A DNA stretch of 64,000 nt from Lepas anatifera (Eukaryota > Arthropoda > Thecostraca > Lepadidae), in assembly GCA_034440635.1 (NCBI GenBank), contig JAOTON010000385.1:2510501-2574500 (forward strand). The letters run 5' to 3'. This document shows positions 43,167 through 55,210 of this stretch, piece by piece (the first letter of the stretch is position 1; every line of letters starts with the position of its first letter). A program made the position numbers and the translations under genes. The notes under the pieces were generated by a model. That model had not been told where the DNA came from and searched no databases. It worked only from the letters and a program-made list of their open reading frames with translations.

Positions 43167-44600
43167 CACCCGCACGTCGCGGTGACGTAGCAGGTTCGGG
43201 AGCAGCCCGCACCCTCTTCGCTGTGTTGTGCCGTCGTTCGCTACAGCTGGTACCCACGCATCAACACAGCTGCACCGGTCTGAAGCCAGCCCCCAGACCC
43301 GACACGTGGAACAAACCGTAAATGGGCGTGTGTAGCGCGCGCTCATCTTTGCGAAATTCCTAAATTTTATTGTCCTGACCATGAAACTTCATGAATTAGC
43401 TAAATATCACTACTTTACCTATTGCTGTTGTAGTTACATATTCGGTGGTGATGAGAAAATAAACAAAACTAAACCATATGGTCTCCAAAGTTGTCTACTT
43501 CTTTATAATCACTACGGCTATTCAGCATCGGTCTCCAGCTATGAAACTTTAACACGCATCGTGAAAGGGTCTGGTGAAATACGGAAGTGTAAGGGGAGAG
43601 AAAAAAATTTCACCGTGATCTTACCAACCATTCATACTTAGATTACGCGATCCTCCAGCGGCCCTATAGCACGTTTGGCTCTCATTCGGAGCCAATTTCA
43701 AGAAAACTTGCCAATAGTCACTATGTCAGTGGAAGTAAAAACCTCTGAAGGTTTGCAGCACGTGGCTGATCTTCTGCAGCCAAAGACGTGTCCCATTATT
43801 GATGGAGGGGAATCAAATTCATAATGGGAACATATCGATTTAATCATGCCAAAAAGCCATGTCAAACTGCGTCAAACACGCATATAAAACACAGTAACAT
43901 TATCCTTCTCAAATTCAAAGAACTTTCTAAGAGCATAAGTGGTGGATACATACTGCCTCCCTTTCTTCCAACCCGCGTGTTAAAAAAGGACTTTCCATGG
44001 GCTGAACAACTATGAGTGATAGATTTTCGTATTGTCTGCCGAGGCATTAGTACGTTCGATGCCAGATTGGTGCTTCGGAGGTAATTGCTCATTGTGTACG
44101 ATCAGTCATTTCCCCTGTTGTGGTCGGCATGGCGTAATGGGGCGTAATGACAGTCATTTATCGGGCCAATCACCGTCGACGTGCCACCGGTGGCTCTTCG
44201 GGGCAGCGGTGTGATTACTGCCGTCCTGTGCTGCCACAGAGACTCCTGCCTTGACACCTACTGATCACGGTCAAAGGAGAATCTTGGCTTGGTATGCTAA
44301 ACTAACACGAAGTACCTAATGTTTAAATTTAACGCGCAACAACAGTAATAAGTGAAGGGTACCCTCCAAAATATTTAAGCCAGAGGATTTGTATGTAGTG
44401 TGTAACATTGATATTGCCACCAGAACTGACCCAGCTGAAATTGTACTCATTTACAGCTTTAGTTCGGTCTCTAAATAGTCGCCGGAAAAAGCCTGATCTT
44501 CGGATATAGGGATCGTTATACATAGACATATACATCTTTTATCATTACATTTAGGTTGTAGTGTATGCTCTTGGATCTACGCAGCCAGATGATATGATTT
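43167..44600. other. No gene recognised
   Basis: Several short frames on both strands with no splice or family support. Confidence 0.4.
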
Positions 44601-44601
44601 A

Positions 44602-45587
44602 GGTGCAATCAAAAAGTAAGTTCCAGAGAGTCATTACTTTTAACACCCTGGGTAAGTACATGGGCTTCTTTAACTAAGTTTGTAGGTTGACATTTTATTT
44701 GTCCATACATGTCTTATTTTCAATTGTAGGCCTTTTAGTTTGGTCACTATTGAGATTACATGAAGTAGATTTTTAGAGACTGGCCCAAAATCGCCGAAGC
44801 CACCAGAATCGAGCAGCGCTCCATCATAAGAATTTTGACGCTGCAGGGCAAATCAACCTAGAAAATTAATATAGAGCTGGGGAAGGTGTTCGACAATCAG
44901 ATTTTCTCGGATAGTGCAGTACGCTGGTGGATGAGAGAGTTGAAGCAGGGTCGTAACACTGTGACAGACATCGCACGTGCTGGAATGCCCACCACGGCAT
45001 GCGACACTGACGATATCACGCTCACAGAAAATTTGGTAATGGTAGACAGACGTAGAGCCATCGACGGAATCGCTGAAACACGGGGAATTAGTCGTGGAAT
45101 GGTATCGAGCATCATTTTCGATAAACTAAAGATGTCCAAAGTTGTTCCAGATGGGTCCCGATGTGTCTCACGGTCGACCAGAAAACTGTCCGACAAACCA
45201 TCGTTAAAAATTGCCTGGATAAATACCTACGAGGAGGCGAGAGCTTCCTTCCTGAGGAAGGAAGTAACGGAGGATGAGGGTCGGTTTCCTCTCTTAGACC
45301 CAGAGGCCAAAAGTCAATCACTCCAGTGGAAGTGTGCACTACCTCCGCATCTTTTCTCCGCCACCTGAAAAGCTGCGCGTGCACTACCAGTATAGCAGTC
45401 CACCAGTATGGTAGACATGCTAGTGAATAAAGCTTCACCAAGGCCGTAGGAGTACTGGTTCGCCGCTTGGAGTGCTGTGTGGAAAAGCGGGGAGGTTGTT
45501 TTGAAGAATGAGTTGTCAATTGTTTCGATGGCACAATGAATGCTTGCGCTGTAGAGTTCCGGAACTTACTTTTTGACTGCACTGACA
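44602..45587 (+). mobile_element. Mariner-type (Tc1/mariner) element, decayed
   Basis: The left end GGTGCAATCAAAAAGTAAG follows a TA at 44600-44601. The right end, reverse-complemented, is GTGCAGTCAAAAAGTAAG, close to a TA at 45588-45589. Termini with inverted repeats next to TA, plus the transposase remnant inside, fit the mariner group (established knowledge). The element is about 1 kb, shorter than an autonomous mariner. Confidence 0.75.
44886..45500 (+). pseudogene. Mariner transposase, internally deleted
   Basis: The open part (to 45368) contains the second helix-turn-helix region: AVRWWMRELKQGR, RRRAIDGIAETRGISRGMVS, KMSKVVPDG. It then has VTEDEGRFPLLDPEAKSQSL followed by QWK, matching the mariner block around the first catalytic Asp (normally TGDE then DPE.K.QSM.WK). 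After 45368 the frame is lost. Most of the catalytic domain is absent, and only a C-terminal-like stretch (RLECCVEKRGGCFEE) follows near 45450-45505. The start codon region is also missing. It is a non-functional remnant. Confidence 0.7.
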
Positions 45588-45589
45588 TA

Positions 45590-46009
45590 TCGGGAGATAT
45601 ATACTTATTAATGACTGTTCACATGTGATGCCCGCCAGATTTCGGGGTGTTTCGGCACCTTCCACCCCTTTGTTAGCAACGTCAGTAAATGACTAACCTC
45701 TTCACCCCCTTCATCAGCAAGCTTCAGTAATTTCCAGACTCCCCCGTCGTCAACAAAGTTTCTGTCCACTTCAAAAGCAAAAGTAGAAGATGGTAAAGGT
45801 GCAACAAGCGAAAGGTAAAAAAGAAAGAATAGTTTGCGATGATGCCAATTTCTTATATTCACCGTAATTTTCTCTGTGAAACATTGTGGCACGGCTACAA
45901 GGGGCAGGGCAAAAGACGTTTCAACCATAACCCCAAATTTTGCCTTTTTCTAAACAAATATGTTGACGATGTTGGACCCGTTACACCCCTCCCCCCCACC
46001 CTCCCACAA
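45590..46009. other. No gene recognised
   Basis: Short frames only between the mariner element and a SINE. Confidence 0.4.
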
Positions 46010-46200
46010 ACAATTGCTCTAGATCCTGATGATTTTTTGGGCTTATCGACGCACCAACTGCCAGGGTCGCCAACTCTTTCCCTGTTGGAAGGGTTTCTCG
46101 GGAGCCAGCTTGCTCCTTGTTCAGGGAAGCCGCCGGGCCGTGAACCCAGGTCGGCTGAATGGAAGCCAGCTATGCTGACCACTCCACTACCGCGCCCGCG
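46010..46200 (-). mobile_element. tRNA-derived SINE-like sequence
   Basis: On the minus strand a box A-like TAGTGGAGTGGTCAGCATAG (46189-46170) is followed by box B GGTTCACGGCCC (near 46148-46137). The tail end was not resolved. Confidence 0.5.
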
Positions 46201-46344
46201 AATTTTCTAGCTCCGGCATCGGGTATATTACAGTAATGAACACTAAATGTTTGCAGACCGGAAGTGTACAGTGCCGTGCACCGATCTCGAAAGTGCAGCT
46301 CGATAATGGGAAAACATTTTTACAAACATGTTTGTTGATGCGAG

Positions 46345-48072
46345 ATTTTCTTAAGTCGACTCTCCTCTGACTCAAAGCCTAACGGCTCACTCTGATTCTG
46401 ACTCGACTCACTGTGTTGAGAATGGTGAGCCGACTCGACTTAGCCCAAATTCGAAGTGGTCGACTCGACTCCAGTTCGAAGAAGCGTTGAGTCGGAGTCG
46501 GCTCCGACTCAACAAGACAAAACTACATTTCCTTCATAATATGAATTTCGATGCATTTATTTATGCATTAACTGTTCACTAAATGACATTCCTTTACTAA
46601 TATGCAATTGCAATGCATTAATTCATGACATAACTATTTTACGCATAGGAATGAAGCAGGATGCTAAATGCTTACGGATAAGTAAGATCAGATTCAAGGG
46701 TCTAAGGGATTTTCATTTTGAATGTATGTCCTTCATGGCAAAGACATAATTGGGCAATAAGCAACGTTTCAAATATAAGAGCAGGATATATATTTAAACA
46801 TATGGCATTTTGGAGGTAATTTATGCCCGTTTTCTGAACAATTCTATGACGAGCTTAGAAATACTGCACTGCACATTGATACAATCCAGCACCTCAAAAC
46901 ATAATAAACAATGAACTGTTGGCCATGAAATGGACACTCGTCTCGTCCTCAAAAAACTGTAGCAAACACGACCGATTGCGCATTGAAGACAGTACGAATG
47001 TAGCCTCGGATGGAAAAATATGACAATGAATAACATTTTAAAAGTCCGTGCCATAAGCGCCTAAGAAATCTGGGTCTACGAAAAATGTATAGCCCTGAGG
47101 ATACTAAAGGATTAAACACTAATATTTTGTTGCGCACTGTGAAAGTTTAGTGACTAGCGTTGCGCGCACCACGGGAGCAGTGACTGGTAAATAACAATAA
47201 TCATAGTTTGAAGATGGGTGGTTTTTGCAAGAATTGATATATATTTTCTGCTAGTTCCACAGTTTGAAGTACCTTAGGTAATGCCAGAGATATGACTGAG
47301 TTGAGTTTTCCGTGCTCAGGCAATATTTACTAGCTACCAGCGGATGTCTTCGAACCATGACAGATCAAGATAGTTGCTTTTGGAAATAAGCAGTTAGTTG
47401 AAGCATTTACCTTCCGTTTTGACCCATTTCAACATTTATGTGCAAAATAAAACAATTGTACCCTCCATCTGGCACTTATATTACTGATTTTGTTTGTGTT
47501 TCTATACAACGAAAGGAAGAAAATAGAAAATAAAGATGTGATTCCTTAAGAGTGAATTATTGCATGAAGATGAGCCTAGGACCTTGTATGGTGTGTCCCT
47601 TCAAAGTTAAAAGAAACAGATTTTGTGCCAAATCAGAAATATTTATGTATGATGCATGCGGCTGCTAAGATTAAACGGAAAATAACTAACAAATCAGTGC
47701 GCTTTTGAAACTGCATATTTTATATTTCTCATTTGTGTTAACGTCTGATGCCGACATGGGCCTAGTGTGAATATGACACTAATGAATTACATATTATTAC
47801 CAAACAGCAATACAGAATCCTTAAAATTATTTGTGAAAATTTCTAAAATATCCACCATGAGACCACATACGTTAAAAATAGTGTTGAATCGACACAACTC
47901 TGACTCACTGCTTGCAGGCTGACTCCGATTCTGACTCGACCCAACTGGCAGAGCGGTGGGCATCGACTCTGACTCAACCCAAATCTGGAAGTGAGTCCAC
48001 TCAACTCTGACTCAAGAAAACTTGAATCGACTCAGAGTCGAATCTGGCTTTGAGTCGCAACTCAACAAGTCT
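46345..48072. repeat. Stretch flanked by GACTC-rich arrays
   Basis: GACTC/GAGTC motifs fill 46350-46520 and again 47884-48070, with about 1.35 kb of AT-rich non-coding DNA between. Both arrays contain CGACTCGACTC-like runs and GTTGAGTCGGAGTCGG or its complement. This may be a transposon with subterminal repeats, or two independent satellite patches. No clean terminal inverted repeat was found. Confidence 0.45.
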
Positions 48073-49630
48073 GCTTACAAGATAGTTCTATTTCGTTTCT
48101 GAGGACCGAAACGAGTATCATAATCCCGAACAAACTGTTGGGCTCACTGGAACGTCAGCACAAACTCCCATCTTCGCAAATAACCAAAATAGTGCAGGTG
48201 CCGGAGTTCCATTATACGACCGACTCTGAATATCCGATGCAGGTAACTTTAAAATATAACTCACACATTCGTGAACGACGTAACCTACTAGCAGCTAAAA
48301 CGAATCACAGCACACTTTACTATCTGAGCGTACCGACTCTGCGCTTCCAGAGATGACGGCAACGCGCAACTTCTCCAGACCACCGTTTTCAAGCATCTGG
48401 CTTCATCACGGGATCCCACCGGCTTGGGATCACAGCTCAGAAACTGTCACATAGCCACCAGAGACCTATGAGAATTAAATGCGCTGTTACTAGAGATGAT
48501 TTAGATGACTCAAAACTCCTCAAAATGTCATCAGGAAAGCTCTTAATTTAATTCGATATCGAAAGCAAATCACGGATAGAAAATCAGAAGAATTCATAAC
48601 TGCGAGCAAATACTACTCACAGCGAGTGTGCTCTACGCACACCCTCTAGCCACAACGTCAGTCAGCGGAAAGGGCCAATGCTCCTCGGCAGCCGACCCAG
48701 GTCACCACACAGAGCGCCCGTAGCAATCTGCATCACGTCACTCGAAATCCCTATACCCAAGAAGCACTACCGAAATCATCGCACCTTCAGCTGAAACATG
48801 GACATCCTGCTCCCTAGCCAGTGCGTTCTGTAAGTGTAGGGCTGACACCGGTGACTCCTGCACCGGTGGTCCCACTGGTGGCCACCACCACCCACCGGGG
48901 TCGGCTCACCCCATCAGTGTGCGAGTCTTCGCATCGGAACCAAGGCTGGTGAAGCCTCCGGTGGCGCAGGTTTTTAAGCTGCTGTAAGTCTCTGATATCA
49001 CTTCACTGGCGTCCATTGCTGGCAGAGATTTGAATTCCAGATGTCGTTATGGCTGGTTTTGTTCCTGTTTTATGATATCGTCACTTATGGCTGCAATCGT
49101 TGTGCATATATGCATGGTCAGTTGATCTGAAAGATATAACTTTATGAACGGGTCCAGTCCAGCCAGATGTCAGCGAGAGATCACACATATTCCTGCTGCA
49201 ATGGTGTGGAAGCCCGCCACACTCGTATGTGCCGCTCCGCCTTAGCGGGCTTCCCGTCAATATGTCACGAGTGCTAACGTCTGGACATTCAGCACGGCGC
49301 AGTGTGTTCTGCAGATCGATGGTCTCCCTGCGTATGGGGCCGTCCATGAATTACGTAACGCAAAAGGGAAAGGGGGAGTCAGCCCCAGCGTTGCTTAACG
49401 TTACACGTGGGTGTCACAAAATATTATCTAAGGGACGAGAAAGGGAAGGGGAGGGGTGGTAAAAACATCAAAATACGCGTTACATTATTTATAGTTGGTC
49501 CCTAAAATGTTCTATGGCTAACCAGCATGCACTCGCGTCAGACCAGTGAGTTCACCGTCAATAGGGGAGGCTCTTCCGTCTTCCCCATCTGGCCCAATGT
49601 AAATATTTTAGAAGACTCATGCCATTACTT
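48073..49630. other. No gene recognised
   Basis: Short frames on both strands. GC-rich section near 48830-48970 with repeated CACCGGTG-like motifs. Nothing supported. Confidence 0.4.
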
Positions 49631-49690
49631 TCTGTAATTGGCCAAGTACCTCTGCTGGGAGTGGACCTAATAAGACAAATACAATATACA
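49631..49690 (+). mobile_element. SINE 3' fragment
   Basis: TCTGTAATTGGCCAAGTACC followed by TCTGCTGGGAGTGGACCTAA and TAAGACAAATACAATATA matches the body and tail of the SINE at 34673-34884. The tRNA-like head is absent. Confidence 0.6.
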
Positions 49691-50154
49691 ATAGATACGT
49701 CAAGTAATCAAGAAGAAAATATAGTATAATTCTAAAGGCTAAGAAAGCACAGGGACATAACAAATACACAAATAACGTGTTGAAACTGTCATTTCGAATG
49801 CATGCACCGCGTGCTATTCCAATCAATTTCATCATAACATCAAGGCTGAGGAGAAGCCAAGGGCATGCAGCTGACTACGTCGGTATGAAAGCCATAACAA
49901 CCAATGCTGCGGTAAAAAGGCGCACATGATTGGCTTCCACAGCTAACGCCTCGTCACAAAAGAAGACGGATGCTACACCTTCTGGCCAAAATACCAAATA
50001 TTGCGATACCTTTTAAACCCCTGACAAAACTGTCAAGGGCTGAGAACATGTGTCTTTCTAGAAAAACACAAGCCGACAGGACACAAAAGGTTAATTAATT
50101 ATAGAATCTCAAGATCATTAATTTCTTACCGAGCCAATTGTGGGAAGGGAGTAA

Positions 50155-50395
50155 TTGTTCAATGGAGTCGGACGCCTGTTTCTTTTGGCAGACGTCGCGG
50201 TTTCAAGTCCCTGCAGGTCCCTTGAATTTGAATATATTCTGAACCCAGAAGCTCTGCCAATGGCGTGCGAGTTGCCGACGCCGCAAAACCTTGACTGCTG
50301 CAGTGGCGTTAAGCCCCGTCAATTACAGTATTAGTTCCCAACAAGGCAGCTCAATTCCACATCAAATCAATCAATCAATCAATTATCAGAAGCAT
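50155..50395 (+). mobile_element. tRNA-derived SINE with (ATCA)n tail
   Basis: Box A-like TTCAATGGAGTCGG and box B-like GGTTTCAAGTCCC (near 50200) are followed by a body with CAGTGGCGTTAAGCC. It ends in the simple tail AATCAATCAATCAATCAATT (to about 50393). The order fits a tRNA-derived SINE. Confidence 0.55.
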
Positions 50396-53300
50396 CTAAG
50401 TACGCCAGCGATATAGCGCAACTCTGTATGCTCTGGCACTTATCTTGATCTTCCTCACATCCACCCTCACTGGGACGCTGCTGTGAGTCTGCCGCACTCT
50501 GCCCCTAAGAGCCGCAGATATTCGCAGCAAAAACCAACGTGCTGCTCGTCACGGAAGCTCGCCATTGATACCAGCTTACACTGCCTTAGGTTATCAGGTC
50601 ACCATCTAGGACAAGTCAACTACCTTAGTTTTGTCTCTAATGGTCACGTCTGCTTATCTGGCTGCTCTGGATTATAATGATGTTTACATAATCACACATG
50701 AGTCAATAATATAGGTGGTCATCAGAGTAATGTGAAGACATTTGCACTCTGATCGATATCTAGTACAGTTATGTGACCCACTTGTGTGCGGCATGAGGTG
50801 GGGTCAGATGCTGAAGGTCACACAGGACCAAAATTCAAAGTAACCTTGAATATATGTTTGCTTCTATATGATATTTCTCGCCGAATAATAATTTTTGCGT
50901 TAAAAAAGATTAAGGATTATCTTCGATCCGCAAAATATGTTTCTGTTTGAAAAAGATAGAATGTAGGGTGCAACTATCTGTACCCGATAACAGTCGTCAA
51001 AGCTTAGCGAAAGTCAAAGACAAATACGTGTCACGTGACTGCTTTTGGCGTTAATGGCGCACCAGGGATCTTGACTTCGTTGCATAGGATTAATGTTAAT
51101 GTTCTTTTGTTTTTATCCGGCGAAGACAGATATCTAGATGACGCTGTGGAAAGTATATTAATTGAATGGAATTTATTTCATAGCAGAATTACCAAAAAGG
51201 TGTGGAAGGCACAATGCATATGCAGTAGTGGATTCAAAACTCCTGACTGAAAGCGTAGCAAATGATGGCCAAGTAATTTGAGATAGGGTTGCATTTTCTA
51301 ACAGGACTGGATTTAGTAATAAATGGTCATCACCAGCCTGGTGTATTGCACAGGACATGATAGCTTCCAGGACATAATTTTTCGCCCAACGGGTGAAGGC
51401 AAACACAGTTTTGGGATCCAACACCGAGTTCAAATCGGCAATTTTCCGATTTAGCTGGTCGGTGTATCCGTTCAGGTGTGAGTTATGGATGTCCGCCGGC
51501 GCAGCCCATCGGTAACGCACTCTGCTGCCTGGTCCTTCCCACCCGAGTGCAATTAAGAGCCGTTCGCACGTCAGCTGGTATCGAATCGACCCTTATTGAC
51601 CCCGGGGCGAGGGCAGTGCCCAGCAACAGTCACCAGCGGTCCGGGAAACGACTGCTGCACCTGCGTGGACAGGAGTACCTCCAGAAATCTGGTGACCTTT
51701 GTCTAAAAAGTAGTAGAGCTGAGCTTACCCCGACTCAACTCAGGACGACCACAGTTGATGTCATTTGTGCGTATGTCAGGAGATTTGAGCTCTGTTCAGG
51801 ATCTGGTTAGGTATCCTGTGGGGTTTTTGACATGTCTCTCCCGCATGCGGGTCGGTGGAGTGGCGTGTTGCTGCGGGCTAGCCAGCCTGTCCCTCCAGCT
51901 CATGCGACTGCAGCAGCGTAGGAGCAGCCACGAGCTGCGGAAAGAAGTTCGTTAACCTCCCTGCGGGGCGCATAAGAGCGTGGTCCTTCAAAAAAAGTTA
52001 TGTGTGACAGATATGGTATCCATAATCCATAATATGTATTTCATGGTACAGAAAAACATACACACAAAGGCTGCAACGAGGAACGCAAACGCGCCGTAGC
52101 GCTTAAATCTAGGCGTCCCACGCCAACACAATCATTGTGCCATCTCAGCGCCGCCAGAGAGGCCACCGCACCGCCGCTACACATGGTGACTTCCATACCA
52201 ACTTTAAAAGCCAGTATGGCATACCTATGCAACTTCTGGCAAACATCCTCCCTGGAAAGAAGCTACAGAAGCTTATAGAAGTTTACGATTGGAGTTGCCA
52301 TCAAATTCGGTGACAGCACAGTGCCTACATCACTCCATAGAACCATTGGTTCTGCTCTGCGATCAGACAGACTTTATTATCGCCAACGCAAATTGATGTT
52401 GGATCAAACCATCCAAGGCCTCGGAACAAACACTAGACCTCCCGCTCCGGTTTTGGTGAGCGGTATTAAGGGAGTTTTCAATAACGAAGGGTTCTTTGAG
52501 AACACACTAGCATATTCGACATATCTGACGATTGATGGTTAATGGCATCGTTTCACACATCACTGCATTTTTCTTCCCTTTAATAAGTGTATGTCCGTAA
52601 ACCGAGATGTCTGTTTGTCAAGGGTTAATGTCTAATATTTGCGAAATTCATACCAATGATTTGACTAGCATCAACTTTCGGCAGTTTTACTGCAGACATA
52701 TTTCGAACAGTGCCAAACGCAGTGATTGGTCTCTTCGTTCTTATGGTCGCAGATGCAGAGAAGTGATAAATATTTTTGGACTCGGTATGCTATTTAGCCT
52801 TGACACGCCGCTTTTCAATTTCATTAACAGGGAATTCGGTATTAGGGAGCCATATTCATCATAGATGGATGATTGTCTCCACTCCAGGTGGAGTCGAGAC
52901 TTTCTCCCTGCGTCTTGACCTGTCACCGCCCCTCAGGCCAGTCTATCGGCACCGCTAGGGGTCAGTCAAGGTCAGCGTGTGCCCAAGGTCAGCTGAGCTG
53001 GTATTGGGAGGGAGGTGTTGGCTTGTTTGTCGTTCACGCAGGCAGGGGATCGATACCGTCCCGCCGGTGGATCGAACCGCGGGCCCCAGCGCACCGCGAC
53101 AGCCCCAAACACAGGTGTCGAGCCAGGCGGACAGGTGTCGCAGGGAAAACGGCCGACCGCGCGGCTGGATGGGCAGCTGGGAACGGCGCCTATGGGTGTT
53201 CACTGTTCTGGGATGACGCAGCAGTTCAGTAAGACAAAGTCAGGGCATCCAGGGACGTCTGAATGGAGTAGACCTACTACAAAGACCGAGTAGTAACCTC

Positions 53301-53847
53301 GACGTAAGCAGAAATTGTAACAGACCAACAAGCTGGCTATGCACGACTGCTGTGTGTTGTCCAGAGATTTTGTTGTTGTTGAAACAGGAGGTTGACATCT
53401 GGTGAACCAGAAGCCAGTAACGCATCTCAACGACACTGAGGTGCAATTTACGCGATTTTGATTCGTGCAGGGAAGCCAAACTACGGCGAGACGCATCCGG
53501 GTATCTTTTGTGTGAGCTCAGGTTCGTGTTGTACCAGGGTTAAACTCTTTTGGGGGAGGGAGGGGGGCATGTAAATTTGGACTAAAGCATGAGTAGCCAA
53601 AGTTTCATTCAGGATAAAACTTCCCTATTTTTATAACACGAAGTGGAGGCTTGTCTCCTTGTCGCAGTCGTCTCATCGCTTAACGCGCGCTTACCGGTTC
53701 CTTGTTCGGCAGCGGCACTCAAAAGGCGTAATACTTAGCGTAGGTGACGTCACAAATCACGAGATAGTATTATCTGTCAGTATTAGGTACTATGGCAACG
53801 CCATGACAACAGAGGCACACATACTCTGACGCCCAATCACAGCCTTA
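50396..53847. other. No firm gene; one possible minus-strand coding segment
   Basis: The minus-strand frame 51520-51173 reads, in part, ADIHNSHLNGYTDQLNRKIA and VLDPKTVFAFTRWAKNYVLE, with protein-like composition; it may be an exon or an old transposon fragment. GC-rich 52950-53120 includes GGTTCGATCC on the minus strand, a box B-like match without a clear box A. The rest holds nothing supported. Confidence 0.3.
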
Positions 53848-54625
53848 TTACCCGCACTGGAGGGGTATGGCACTAACGCGCACTGGAGGGGGCCTGGTAG
53901 GCCCCTAGATCTCGGAAACTAAGAGGGTTGAAAACGCCACTTGGTAGGTGGGTGGGGGCTATGGTGATCTAATGATGACCATTTTTTGACCTAGGTCAAT
54001 ATCTTAGGTCAACGAGGTCGTAAGGTCAATATTGGCCATGCTGGGATCGATTGGTAAATGCTGTGATTATGCAGGAAAATGGCGGGAATAGCTAAAGGCG
54101 GACAAGGTTCTGGGGTCTCAAAAGGCTTCCAACTTTTGGGTCAGATCATTAGGTCATTGACCTTTAGGTCCTTGGTATCTTTATTATTTACACTTTGACT
54201 AACACTGTAGCCACTGTTTGGCGGGAAATGAGGATTGACCTTTCCCAATGACCTTTGACCTTGACCTTTGTATTGGGGTACCCTACCGATGACGTCATGC
54301 AAAATATATGTCCGAGGGGTAACGTATTTGGCCGCGTGGTCGTGACCTAAGTGCAATTGACCTTGACCTTACTTGCCTTGCTTTTGTGAAGTGACCTTGA
54401 CATATGTCGCTTATATGACGTTTGACGTCACATGGCTTCATGAGCTAACTGGTCCACGCGCTTTGCGATCTCAAAATGCAGGTCTGACTTTAAAGCCTAT
54501 GTCAAATTTTCGGCCGATTTCAAACGTATCACCAATCGACGCGCTATTAATTCTGTTAATTGGACGTTTGTTTTCGGCTACCTGCGTTCTCCGCACCTTA
54601 AAACAGGTGGGGCCTGCCTGTTATA
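53848..54625 (+). mobile_element. TTAA-type element, family 3, copy 2, eroded ends
   Basis: ACCCGCACTGGAGGGG at 53850 and CTAACGCGCACTGGAGGGGG match the left end of the 1030 copy, but the outer TTAA has become TTATTA. The interior aligns along its length with many small deletions. The right end stops near AAACAGGTGGGGCCTGCCTG without the usual terminal motif. AGGTCA/TGACCT remain abundant. Confidence 0.7.
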
Positions 54626-54949
54626 TTTCGAACGGCCTAAAGGTGCGTGCGACCGCGCGGCTGCCAAGCGCGGGTCGAGCGAGGAGGAGAATGGGACATG
54701 CAGACTGAACACGCAACTGGTGTTCTATGAAGATGAATGTTGTATCTAGAAGAAAGCAAAAGTTATTCGTGATATAGATCAATCTTACCATTTATTCCGA
54801 AAAAAGCAGCTTGGCAACGTGCAAACTCGAGATCACGCGAAAGGCACCCGTGCGCCTAGTTCTGTTAAGTTGGTAATATGCACTTACAACTGCTAACCAT
54901 GGTGTGTCTGGTATCTGGGCAAAGTTATCGTCATTGCGGATGCTCTGAT

Positions 54950-55210
54950 ATAAGTGTGCGTTTAAGGGTGGCATTCAGCAGCAGTAAGGGTTCGATGGTA
55001 AATACCCTGATACATAACTGTGCGTTTCAGGGTGTTGTTCGGAAGCGATAAGGGTTCGATGGTGGATACCCTGATATATAAGTGTGCGTCTCAGAGTGTC
55101 GTTCGGCAGTGATAAGGGCTCGATGGTGGAAATCCTGATACATAAGTGTGCGTTTCAGGGTGTCGTTCGGCAGCAGTAAGGGTTCGATGGTGGAGACCTT
55201 GATATACGAC
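54950..55210 (+). repeat. 64-base tandem array
   Basis: AGGGTTCGATGGT starts at 54987, 55051, 55115 (AGGGCTCGAT) and 55179, an exact 64-base step. Between are GATACATAA.TGTGCGTTTC and GGGTGT.GTTCGGCAGC. There are four copies with a few substitutions. Confidence 0.9.
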
